From NCBI GenBank assembly GCA_964017235.1, contig OZ024936.1, positions 46,179,028-46,243,027 on the forward strand: a stretch of DNA of 64,000 nt. Direction: 5' to 3'. The notes beneath the pieces are model-generated. The model did no database searches and had not been told where the DNA came from. It saw only the letters and a program-made list of their open reading frames with translations. Source of the DNA: Sabellastarte sp. h YS-2021. Taxonomy: Eukaryota; Annelida; Polychaeta; Sabellida; Sabellidae. This document shows positions 1 to 9,917 of the stretch, in pieces; position 1 is the stretch's first letter, and every line of letters starts with the position of its first letter. The translations under genes were made by a program, and so were the position numbers.

Positions 1-74
1 TTCAAGGTAGACTGCGCAATCTCTGTGAAGACAAATCCCTAGGCCGCAAGTCCATACCAGACTTCCTTCGGGGT
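1..74 (+). CDS. candidate internal exon, 3' part, unknown gene
   Basis: An open frame enters from the left edge and ends at a strong splice donor (GTGAGT begins at 75). It reads ...LRNLCEDKSLGRKSIPDFLRG and closes in phase 0. Charged, balanced composition and the donor suggest a real exon. I do not recognise the protein. It may belong to the same transcription unit as the Ulp1-like sequence at 559-912 or the terminal exon candidate at 2681-2832, but no joining evidence is visible. With only 74 bases and no acceptor in view, a chance open frame or transposon-derived sequence remains possible. Confidence 0.3.
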
Positions 75-244
75 GTGAGTCATAATCTGACAGGTGGTCA
101 GCCAAACATTTAAAACGACAGTGAATTTTATTTAATTAACAGTGTAAAAATGATACATGCGGAAAATGTGGCACAATAAATGTTTGTATTTGTAGTTATA
201 TTGTTGTATTATTTGGATGTTTAATCATCGAAAATGTATGAAAA

Positions 245-350
245 ATTTAGATTTGTCCGAAACGTCCGCCCTTGAAATGGCCTGGCCAGAATGTCCTAGG
301 CTGAAATGTCCATGGCCAAAACGTCCGTGGCCGAAACATCCTACATTTGG
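245..350. repeat. short imperfect direct repeats, GGCC-AAACGTCC type
   Basis: About five imperfect copies of a 15-18 base unit of the kind GGCCGAAACGTCC follow one another. They produce spurious proline/tryptophan-rich frames on both strands. No transposon ends are evident. The rest of 75-558 shows nothing firm beyond a possible short coding-like stretch at about 363-459 that ends at an AAG-GTAAAC donor-like site. Confidence 0.4.
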
Positions 351-558
351 GAAAATTAGACGAAATGGTGTACTTGCCACAAGAACGGCTAACAGTGTAC
401 CACCCACTGCCATTCAAGTCATTCCTGCAGCAACACCCAAGACACTCTGCAGACAAAGGTAAACCTCCACTATATCACTAAATACCATTTAAAGACAATT
501 GAAAGAAAGGTGTGGCTGACAGATTTACATATGAGGGGAGTTTCTGAGCTACACACAG

Positions 559-912
559 ATGTCCAATGCACACATAGATGGGCTTAAGGATCCAATCCTT
601 CAGATCAGTCACACCTGGAAGAATCCCACCAGTGATTTTGTACAGATCTTCAACAAGAATGCTTGCCATTGGGTTACTCTCAGTTCAATAGGGATACCAG
701 AGGGATCAGTAGCAGTTTATGATTCATTACATGGCACAACATTCTCCACAAGTTTCAAGCGAGATATAGCTTACTTTTGCCGTCCTTCTGGTGACAGGCT
801 CCTGCTCCACACCATGAATGTACAGAGGCAAAGGGATTCCTTCAGCTGTGAGATACATGCTGCTGCATTTGCCACATCTTTAGTCCACGGACAAGATCAA
901 TGTGAACTCTGA
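559..912 (+). pseudogene. Ulp1/SENP-like (C48) cysteine peptidase relic
   Basis: The frame has the landmarks of Ulp1-type peptidases of the kind often found in mollusc and cnidarian transposon-derived proteins: His in CHWVTLSSIG, Asp in VAVYDSLHG about 20 residues later, and a Gln-rich stretch leading to Cys in RQRDSFSCEIHAAAFATSL. The order His-Asp-Gln-Cys matches the clan CE catalytic layout. The usual Gly after the catalytic Cys is Glu here. Coding-like sequence extends upstream to about 510 in another frame, so this is a broken copy or the edge of an exon. An AATAAA-type signal lies near 1168. I cannot tell whether it is a captured transposon peptidase or a decayed host paralogue. Confidence 0.5.
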
Positions 913-2680
913 TACTATGGTGCAGGCAAACATCTGAGGGATAGTCTATGTAAGGACAACTGATGCCACAAGTGGATGGCTATTTCTAAAAATCGAAAAG
1001 GTATCAAAACAGCCAAAAGTTTTGAAACTGCAAGTAACATAGTCACTATCACTGACAAGGACATAAACACTGATTGAGGGCATGGACACGGGCAAGGACA
1101 GGTGAAGTTCTTACTTGTGAATACCTTTTTATTTATATTTTTGTATTCTCATATATATAGTTTTGTTCAAAATAAAAATTGCCTGGAGTAATGAATAGTT
1201 TCTACTTTTATTTATTTATTTATTTATTTACTTACCCATTTATTTACCCAATTTATTTATTTATTTGTGAAGTGATAAATTTTTAAATATTCTTCGCAAG
1301 GGTTGACTTATATTTATTATCCATCAGCTAACTATGTTTAATGTATTTGAGGGAGATTTGTTCTATTTCACAACAACCTACTACATTTTATTTTATAAAA
1401 GGCATTTGTGTTTCTACATGCTTGTCTGAACAATTTCATTTGAATTTAAATAGACATATTCAGATAACCACTCTGACTATGTTTGTGCAAGGCTGTACCT
1501 GTATATTAGAACACATTACATTGATTTCATGTCACTTTTTATATGTTATTTTATTTATCTCATATTTGATCTCATATTTACCTTATTTTTATTTTACATT
1601 ACTTGTTATTGAAGCTATGTTTTTGTTATTTTAAATATATCATCTGCAAAACTGTTGAGACTTTTATTTATGCCTCATATTTTGTATTTGAAACAAATTT
1701 AATGTACAGTATAGCTTCAAAATTACATTAACAAAAAAAACAACCCAATAATAATTTGAATAACTCTTATTTTTATTTGATGTTAGCAAATTTAAAAGAA
1801 GAAAAATTGTACGTAAGAAAAAGTTATGGGATAGAATGAGGCCCAATTGAGATTTTTTGCCTTATATATCCAGCTTTTAATTCTTTTTAAATTGAGATAA
1901 GTGTCTGAATGACTGAAAGTATTTTTTTTTCTCTTTGTCCTCACTTCCATAGTACGCCGTCATCATATAATTTATTTCATTAAAATTATAAAGACGAGTT
2001 AACAATGTACATTACACGACAGTACGACTAGAGAAGCACTTAGAGAATGCAGTCCTCCGCTATGCAGCTTATTTTACCCCTACTTATTCCTATTTTTGTT
2101 CACACTACCATAATAATTTTGTGTCATAGTAATTTTGCTAGGATTCTGTAACGTGCTTTGGTATATTATAGACACTTTTTGTTGGAACATCCTGTATTTT
2201 TTGCCAAGCAACCTAACAATTTATTCTGGAGGTATACACACATAGACGGAAAAGTGCCCTCATTGCCCATGGCAAAGATAGTAAAACGGCAGAAGCTGGA
2301 GATAAAAAATTACTTTAATTCATTTTGTTTTAACATATCTTTTATCAGCATAATTATTTTATATATGTATTTACACAGAGAGTCTTGGTCTGTATGAGAT
2401 TTAATTTTTATAGGGAACCAGAAGCTAACAGCAAGTTATTATATTTCTTGTGCCCCACACTCTGAATGTTTTGTATCCACATTCTTTACCCCAGAATCAA
2501 TATTAGGGTGCTACTTCCTGTTCAGTGGATGGGACATATCGGGACAGACCCTCAGCATTGCCCCTTGGGAGTTGAACCTACACATTATATTCCTCAGGGA
2601 AATATGGATTGATTTTATTTATTATTTATCCAAAACCTGGTTAACCATAAGGGAAGTTTATCTCTTAAATTTTATCACAG
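913..2680. other. AT-rich DNA without a supported gene
   Basis: Mostly AT-rich non-coding sequence. It contains a (TTTA)n tract at about 1205-1265. A short coding-looking stretch near 2176-2310 (LLEHPVFFAKQPNNLFWR...) has a plausible acceptor but no matching donor and is not called. A frame is also open from about 2414 into the exon candidate at 2681. Confidence 0.5.
1205..1265. repeat. (TTTA)n microsatellite
   Basis: Runs of TTTA interrupted by TTAC/CCA variants. It lies just after the AATAAA signal that follows the peptidase relic. Confidence 0.8.
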
Positions 2681-2832
2681 GTGAAGACCAAATATATCCG
2701 ATTCTGAAGGATAAATTAACAGATCAATGGGCAATTTTTCAGCAGAAGTACGGACATGTGACTTCTTCTTCATCAACACGTACTACTCAGTCATCGATGT
2801 TCCTGACTTCCCAACAACACCTACCACAGTAA
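2681..2832 (+). CDS. candidate terminal coding exon, unknown gene
   Basis: A pyrimidine-containing acceptor (TTTTATCACAG) is followed by an open frame, GEDQIYPILKDKLTDQWAIFQQ, then a Ser/Thr-rich tail ending in TSQQHLPQ and a TAA at 2830-2832. The first part looks like a helical protein segment and the tail like a disordered C-terminus. The frame is also open upstream to about 2414, where TTTTTATAG could be an alternative acceptor, so the exon start is uncertain. I do not recognise the family and see no clear poly(A) signal close by. Confidence 0.3.
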
Positions 2833-5000
2833 TCTTAAGTTCGGTGTTTGTCGCCTCCCATGTTATCATCTGCTCTCTTAAGCCTCTCTTACATCCCATT
2901 GGCTGATTTGCAACGGTCACTTAAGCTACACTTGCGATTTCATAACAGAATATCAAGGTCGCACAGACCCCGTTATAAAAATTGGCGTGCACATTTTCTC
3001 TGCGTGCATGCAGTATGGCTATGGACGCATTCATTCTCAAGAGTAACTTACGAGAGATTTGCGCATGTGCATTCTCCTTGCTAGTGTTGCAAGGTCTTCC
3101 CATTTACTTGCAGGGTTTGCATGTGCCGTATAATGCACTCATGTATACCTTGCATCTATATTAACCCACTATAGGGCCTGTAGCTAGTCGCAGTCTCTTC
3201 TTTGATGTTCAAGTAGTGAAACTCTTGTTGGGAGAATGCAGCTTCTTTGCACGTGCAAATCTCTACTACCCGACTACCAGGCTACTCTCATACTTTTCAA
3301 CAATATTTGCAGCACACTCATGTGTGTATACACGTACAATCGGATGCAAGAGAAGCTTTATTTGTTTCACAAAAAACTCATTTAAACCTATATGGCATCT
3401 TCACCTGTTACCCCACTCTTTTCAACGCATTTCCTTAATTGTAAAATTTCTTGATGATTTCTAAATTGTCTAAGAACACTTGTTTTTAAACGTTACTGCC
3501 TCTTGCCACCCTGGAACATCTTGGGTAAAGCTTTAAATTATTTCAGTTTTTCTTTTTAGTTGGGGGGGGGGTCATTTCAATGATATTTTCATAGTTTGTA
3601 GAGGATTATATTTAGTTTCCAGTTTATGGTTGGTGTGAAGCCCAACTTGTGAATAAGTCAGTTTAAAGCATACATATAACCCACGTAAGGGAAGGGGTTG
3701 CCAAGATTCACCAAGCCCTTACTAAAATTACAAAGGCATGTAATTTTATATTTATAGAATGGTAGAAGCAACAAAAACCCAATATCAACAACACTGGAAA
3801 TTCAAAATTTGCATAAATTATGCATTAGAGTAGAATATTTCTGCATATTTATATTTGCTTTATTTTCTGTTCATCCAAACATTAAAATGACAGTGTGGAC
3901 ACTGATCTATTGTAAACTAATATTATGCTTTATGTTACAAGGGGAACTGGGGGGCCACAGTGGGCTTGAGCTGGCATTAATGAAAGTAGTTAAGTCCATA
4001 CTTATCTGAGACGTCTGTCTTATTAAAGCCTGGCATAGCTATGTTTGAATTCATATAAATGCAGAACAAACACCAACAACTGAAGTATATATTTGTGCAC
4101 AGGAAGTGTTAAAAATTGTATTTAATGCAGAAAAAGTTTGACTACAGGTATGTTCGAAAACGATCCATTTTGCATTGGGTTCCTTTGTTTTGTCAGGTGG
4201 GATTCAATAAAGGAATTAATTCCCGTCAGCTTTTACTTACAAAGTCTCTTTTGTGTAAACAGATTTTTTTTTGTCCAAGTTTTGTTTGAACAAAGGTTGT
4301 AGTATGATAACAACCTGTAAATGTAGTTGTATCATTTCTAAAGCCTTTCCTCTCCATTCTGTATCTCTAGTCGGGTTGTATATTTGCTCTTACATTACTG
4401 CATCTCTACTACATGTATTTGAAACCTTATTCAGTTTATCTCTATCAATGCATTATTCTTTCTGATCCTCTTCTGTTCTCTTCTGTAGCAAAATCTGTTG
4501 CTAGTGATTTATAGCTGGGCTTCACAGAAAGGACCAGCATTCTGCCTCTGTTTTGTCTGCCATCTATAACTAAGCGATATACTAGGTGAAGCATGGCAAG
4601 GCATTGGATCTTTTATGGATTTATAAAACCCACAGAATTTGGACTGAAGTCTTAAACAAAAATCTCGAAACAAAAGTTTTTACCTTTAGCCCGAAGTATG
4701 GAGTCAATCCATGCTTAAATCAAACTGAGCTTATTGATAATGTGTTTTGTGTGACCAATCTGTACTTTCTGGGTTTTTTAAGTGATCATTTCTATGCCCC
4801 CAAAAATCTCAAAAATCAGAAGTATTATCTGTGAAGTCTGTAAGCCTATACTTTATTACTTGACGTAACCATGCATGCATGTCATGGCATTTATCATCCT
4901 CACGCGGGATTGCTTTTCCTCGAAAACAATCTTTTTTCGAGAGGAAAAAGTCTCGCGAGAGAATGGGCATTTATTTGTGCTGGAGATAATAACACTCTAT
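2833..5000. other. intergenic or intronic AT-rich DNA
   Basis: No coding frame or named repeat supported. A G-run lies near 3561. Near 4900-4970 there is a small palindrome-rich patch (CGCGGG, TTTTTTCGAGAGG, CTCGCGAG) that may be the edge of an unrecognised element. Confidence 0.4.
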
Positions 5001-5062
5001 AGTGACTGACATTCCCCTATATCAAAAAGAGAGTTCCACGGATGTCAGCTTATCAATGTCCC
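5001..5062 (+). repeat. 62-bp direct repeat, copy 1
   Basis: Starts AGTGACTGACATTCCCC and ends TCAATGTCCC. It is nearly identical to 6873-6934. Copy 2 abuts the right end of the MITE at 5860-6873; copy 1 lies about 800 bp before its left end. Confidence 0.8.
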
Positions 5063-5980
5063 AATATATACTTGACACAACACTTTCGTATGTTGTTTAT
5101 AAAACTGTTTATTATTTCTTACAGATTTTGTGAAAAAAACAACAAAAAACAATTACATAAACACTAGAATGTAGGTCTAGTTCTGAAACCAAACCTGAGT
5201 GAACTTTTATTAGGAAAACACACACAGCCAAAAGTGTTTTATTGCATGATATTAAATTGAAAGATAAACATGTTGTCGGATAATTTTCGAGATATTTCAA
5301 TTTGTTTTTAAGAACCATTATCTGTTGTATGAGAAACACACATAACTTTTACCAACTTCCTTTATTGTCATGGTGTGTTTTGGTTAAACATATTTTTATC
5401 TTTTTTTTCTATAAGTGATATAGAATTTGTTATTCACAATTATCTTAAGGTTGTCAGGTGCACATATTAACTAAATTCTGGGCCATCTTTTTTCGAAGGA
5501 ACTGTGTTATCGGAGGTAGTTAGAACTGACCAAAATGGTGCATTCATCTTAAATATAGCCGTTCATTAGTTTCATCTTTTCCCGACTAATTTCAATAATT
5601 CTTTTACCAATATCCTCAGTAGGCTTTTTTCCCCACAATTTTACTACAATAAACGGTTTAATACAGAAATATGACTGTAAGTTGTTGGATTTATATTTAT
5701 TATTGACTGCTCAACCGCCAATTATTGTCACTATCAAGGGAAACAAATTCTTTGATCTGTGTTCCATAATATATTTACACTCGGTGCAATAGTATACCTT
5801 ACTACAGGAGTTATATTGCCATTTGATCCTTCCTGAGTGGACAAATAATACCCAGCCTATACTGCTCAGCCAGTGAATTTCGTCACCCCAGTGAATAAAT
5901 GGAATAGCTGCTTTCAGCAACAAGGTATACATGTATGCCGAAAGTTCACAGGAAAAACTCTTTAATATTGCCATAAAATG

Positions 5981-6828
5981 CAGGGCCTGTATTCACGAAA
6001 GGTCTTAGACTTAGCCAGGTCTTAGGCTTAAATCCAGTCTTAATTTGTTTATTTGTTTATTTGGGGTTTAACGTCGCTTTCAACACTGTACAGGTCATAT
6101 CACGACGGGTAGTTGGAAGGGCAGAGGAAACCAGTACATAGAGTTCGCTAGGGTTGTGTACTGTAAACTGCCGACCAACGGCAAGCAACTACCAGCTTTC
6201 CCACTTACGGCCATGACAGGGATCGATCCCCGGCCGCAGAGGTGGGAGGCGAGAGTGTTACCACTCTGCCACCGTGGCCCCCTCTAAATCCAGTCTTAAA
6301 GTTAAGACTTTTGTCTCAGCTAAGTTTTGTTTTAAAACAGTATTCACAAAGGGTGACTTAGCTAAGTCCAAGATTATCAAATAACCACAGTGGTTTTCTG
6401 TGTCATGTGACCTTTCTTTTCTATTCAAACTATACTATTGGTGACATATATCCTTCATTTAATGCATTTTATCTAAGGAAAAGTGCTGTTTTGAAATGGA
6501 AAAAAACTTGTTACCACATATAAACTTCCCAAAGACTGCTTTAGTGAGGTGTTCTGTATAATTATACTTTATTTACAGCCATTTCAAATTTTGAAGTGGA
6601 GAAAAGTTTATGGCGGCCATATTTAAGTCCTCTTTACAAAATTTAAGCCCACTACCAACCAGTCTTAAAGTTGAGCCCTTGGCTAAGCCTAAGACCGGTC
6701 TTAAATTCTTTGTGAATATCACTAAGCCTAAGACAAAAGTCTTAGCAGTTTTGGGGCAGAAACTTGAGACAAAAGTCTCAACTTTAAGCCTAAGCCCTGG
6801 CTAAGACCTTTCGTGAATACGGGCCCTG
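5981..6828. mobile_element. inner MITE, CAGGGCC-GTATTCACGAAAGG termini
   Basis: Ends CAGGGCCTGTATTCACGAAA and the inverted CTTTCGTGAATACGGGCCCTG. Subterminal DNA has many short direct and inverted copies of CTTAG-type motifs (TCTTAGACTTAGCC, TTAAGACTTTTGTCTC). The ends resemble those of 12422-12861 (CAGGGGCAGTATTCAC), suggesting one broad family. CAGGG ends are hAT-like, but I see no convincing 8-bp target duplication. Confidence 0.65.
6044..6284 (-). mobile_element. tRNA-derived SINE, family 1, 15-bp TSD
   Basis: On the minus strand it begins GGGGCCACGGTGGCAGAGTG, with an A-box-like TGGCAGAGTGG and a B-box-like GGGGATCGATCCC, and ends in an AAATAAACAAAT tail. A perfect 15-bp duplication (TAAATCCAGTCTTAA) flanks it at 6029-6043 and 6285-6299. 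It inserted into the inner MITE. Same family: 15931-16159, 30434-30621, 35630-35860 and 56919-57152. It is not a functional tRNA gene, because the sequence does not fold as a full cloverleaf and carries a tail. Confidence 0.9.
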
Positions 6829-6872
6829 GTGACGAACTTCGCTGGAGTGACGAAATTCACTGGCTGGGCAGT

Positions 6873-6934
6873 AGTGACTGACATTCCCCTATATCAAAAA
6901 GAGAGTTCCACGGATGACAGCTGATCAATGTCCC
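6873..6934 (+). repeat. 62-bp direct repeat, copy 2
   Basis: Matches 5001-5062 with a few changes. It starts at the right edge of the outer MITE. Confidence 0.8.
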
Positions 6935-8149
6935 TGGGATTCCTGATGGTTGGGATAGCACCTAATGGCTAACCAATATACGCTGTTGCCTCATTCATTA
7001 ACTACCCACTATGTATAATGTGTGTTGAAATCAAATCATCAAACGGAAGACAAATATTTCAGCTATAATTGTAGAAGTCTTAGATTTGCATAAACTGGTA
7101 ACTATTCTCTGTTGCACTGGGTGAGCTCATTATAGAAGTGAAGCCAAGGTGATGGAAAGATGCATCTGAACAAGCTAGGCCTTCGTGAATTTCATCAATA
7201 TCTGGAGGATTAAATTCAAACAGAAATAAAGACTTTTTATTTTAGCTTTGTAGAGAGAAAACACTTCTAAGTCATTTAAAATCATAATCAAAAAGACTCT
7301 CTAAACCGCCATTTCATATTTTCAACTTGTTTTTATCTCCTTTTCGAGTATATTGGTACATTAATTCATTTAATTTGAAGGATTAAGAGACTACACATAG
7401 ATGGAGTAGGTTGGGATTTAATAATTCAAAATCTGACTCCCAACCTTACGTTTCATTTGTCCAGCTTTCTTTATTTTTTCATCATAAATAACTTTTCTCA
7501 ACAGACCACACAGTTATGAAAAAGGCTACTTAGTATAGAGAACACATGGCCACTCATTCCAAAACAAAGCAATATAATTTGAGGGTCAAAATAAAAATGT
7601 TATTTGATCATATTCAAATAGCATGAAAGTGGCTATTCAATGGGATATTACACTGTCGCATATTGGTTCATACAATATGGCTATAAAATACTATTTGTCT
7701 TTCCTTATTGAAATGTATACTCAAACCACTATTTGACCCATTCCAACTACACAAGTATAGCCCAAACCCTCTACTGATTGACCACTAATTTCATTAGTTA
7801 TCACAATCACTATGTGTCTGCTTCCACCTGGGATCGAATCTAGATTGTATGTGTTCCTATAGGCGAGTGTTTTACCTATATGAGAGGACTCGGTGGTTAT
7901 TGCTTTTGCAAATGGTACGTTGACCCTCAACTCTTTATGTATATGTTTGAATCCAGTTCATGACAATTTATGGGAAGTACAGTTGGCATTTCCTAATATG
8001 GTCATAGCAGTTAAAATGGTTATAAATGTCACCTTTCTATATCTTCCACTGGGCATAATGAAAAGACATGACTTCACCAGAAGAAAATCTGTAAAAAAAT
8101 TGCCCTGCATATAAAACCCCAATATGCCAGTTACAGTTTATCTCCTATC
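6935..8149. other. non-coding, no feature recognised
   Basis: AT-rich DNA without supported exons, repeats or RNA genes. Confidence 0.4.
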
Positions 8150-9917
8150 CTCCCCCAGTGCTTTCCACCTTCTCTACTGTTACTGAGGATCAAGTAACTA
8201 AAATCATAATGAAATCTCCAAGTAAATCGTGTTCCCTTGACCCTTGGCCCACTTTTCTTGTTCTCAATTATTTGGATATTCTCATTACTCCCATTACTTC
8301 AATAATTAATGCTTCCCTTGAACAAGGGAAGTACCCTAATTTCTTCAAGCAGGCCCATGTTACCCCCATCCTCAAAAAATCATCCTTAGACAAAGAAATT
8401 CTTAAAAACTATAGGCCTGTCTCCAATCTGAACTTCATCTCAAAGATACTTGAAAGGGTAGTGGCAGTCCAGTTACAAACTCACCTTGACGAAGCTGGCC
8501 TTATGACTGCCTTTCAATCAGCATATAGAAAACATCATTCAACTGAAAGTGCTCTCCTTAATGTCCACAATGACATTCTCCTCAATATGGCCAAAGGGTC
8601 TGTCACAGCCCTCACCCTCTTGGATCTGTCAGCCGCATTTGATACCATTGACCACACCATTCTCCTAGACAGACTTAATGTTCACTACGGTATCAGTGAA
8701 CTAGCACTTGGCTGGTTCAAATCATACCTGTCAGAAAGGACACACTCGGTCAAGGTAGGTAACACACTGTCCCATCCTGCTGCCCTCCAGTATGGGGTCC
8801 CCCAGGGCTCCGTCCTTGGTCCAATTCTGTTTTCCCTCTACACTAACCCAATTAGTTCAATCATTCACTCTCACAGCAGTATAAACCACCATTTCTACGC
8901 TGATGACACTCAGCTATACATAACACTAACACCAACAAACTTCTCTCACTCTATACAAAAACTAAAAAACTGTCTAAGCGACATTCAAAATTTCATGTCT
9001 GCAAACAAATTAAAACTCAATCCTGAGAAAACTGAGTTTATCCTGATAGGCTCCAAAAACAACCGTAAATAACTCCTTCCTCACTTTCCGATCAATATTC
9101 TCGGCAATCAGGTCTCACCAGCACAAAGTGTTAGGAACCTCGGAGTGGTGTTCGACTCCAATTTTTCATTCTCAGACCATGTGTTACAGGTCATAAAGTC
9201 CACCAGAGTTCATGCGAGAGACCTCTATAGAATCCGTCCCCTCTTAGACCTTAACACATCAGTTCTTCTAGCAAATGCTTTGGTGAGCAGCAGACTGGAC
9301 TACTGCAATTCCTTATTCTTATCACTTACAGATTTTGAGTTAAGAAGATTGCAGTTAGTCCAAAACTCACTCTGTAGGGTTGTCACCCGGTCCTCCAAAT
9401 ACTGTCACATTACCCCTCAATTAAAAAAACTGCATTGGCTCCCTATCAAATACAGGATACAATTTAAAATTGGTCTCATCACATGCAAAACTCTAAACCA
9501 GGGTGAACCAGTTTACCTTAGAGAATTAATTCATCCCTACACTTCTTCCAGGAACACAAGGCGAAGTACCCCCAAACTCACACTCCCACTTTCGACCGTA
9601 AGGTTCATAAATCAGTCAAACATTTCTCCAATTCTTTCAGTCACTATGCCCCAGTTCTCTGGAATTCCTTCCCCTTCCAAATAAGAAATAGCCCCTCTGT
9701 CACATCTTTCAGGAAACACCTCAAAACCCACCTCTTTAATTCTAGTTTTCCAACTTAGTTTCCTTCCCTCTTGGTCACACCCACAACTCTGGATTACTGA
9801 CCTTGAACGCCCCTTGACTTTCTTTATGATAATGATTTTGTTAAGTTAGCGCACTGAGTTCCCCTTTGTGGGGAAGATATTGCACCTGCAAAGCAGTAGA
9901 TTAGATTAGATTAGATT
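8150..9917 (+). mobile_element. 5'-truncated non-LTR retrotransposon (LINE, CR1/Jockey-group type)
   Basis: Reverse transcriptase and C-terminal domain are followed by a 3' UTR ending GGGGAAGATATTGCACC and a (TTAGA)n-type tail at about 9899-9917. The endonuclease half is missing, as is typical of 5' truncation during target-primed reverse transcription. A 3'-UTR copy on the opposite strand lies at 62720-62810. Left edge is approximate and no target duplication was found. Confidence 0.85.
8158..9684 (+). pseudogene. LINE reverse transcriptase, near-intact
   Basis: Residues run in the order expected for a non-LTR reverse transcriptase: YRPVSNLNFISKILERVV (about residue 80), FQSAYRKHHSTESALL, LLDLSAAFDTIDH (motif A with catalytic Asp), YGVPQGSVLGPILFSLYT (motif B), and FYADDTQLYI (motif C, catalytic DD). 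The thumb and C-terminal domain follows with NLGVVFDSNFSFSDHV, RLDYCNSLF and LHWLPIKYRIQFK. One in-frame TAA at 9070-9072 separates two segments in the same frame, and a frame change near 9597 precedes the expected ending LWNS...FRKHLKTHLF, which reads to about 9760. So it is inactive but only lightly damaged. Clade (CR1, L2 or Rex1-like) not resolved. Confidence 0.85.

Larger units (their letters stand above)
5860..6873. mobile_element. outer MITE, TACTGCTCAGCCAGTG termini
   Basis: Inverted ends read TACTGCTCAGCCAGTG on the left and the complement of TACTGCCCAGCCAGTG on the right, each followed inward by GAATTTCGTCAC. A second element with the same ends lies at 27517-27721. No transposase is present. 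The body is split by another MITE (5981-6828), which itself holds a SINE. Superfamily not assigned. Confidence 0.65.

Noticed and set aside
2158-2397. Coding-looking frame with an acceptor near 2175
   Set aside because: No donor in a useful phase before the stop and no recognised similarity; left as unexplained sequence.
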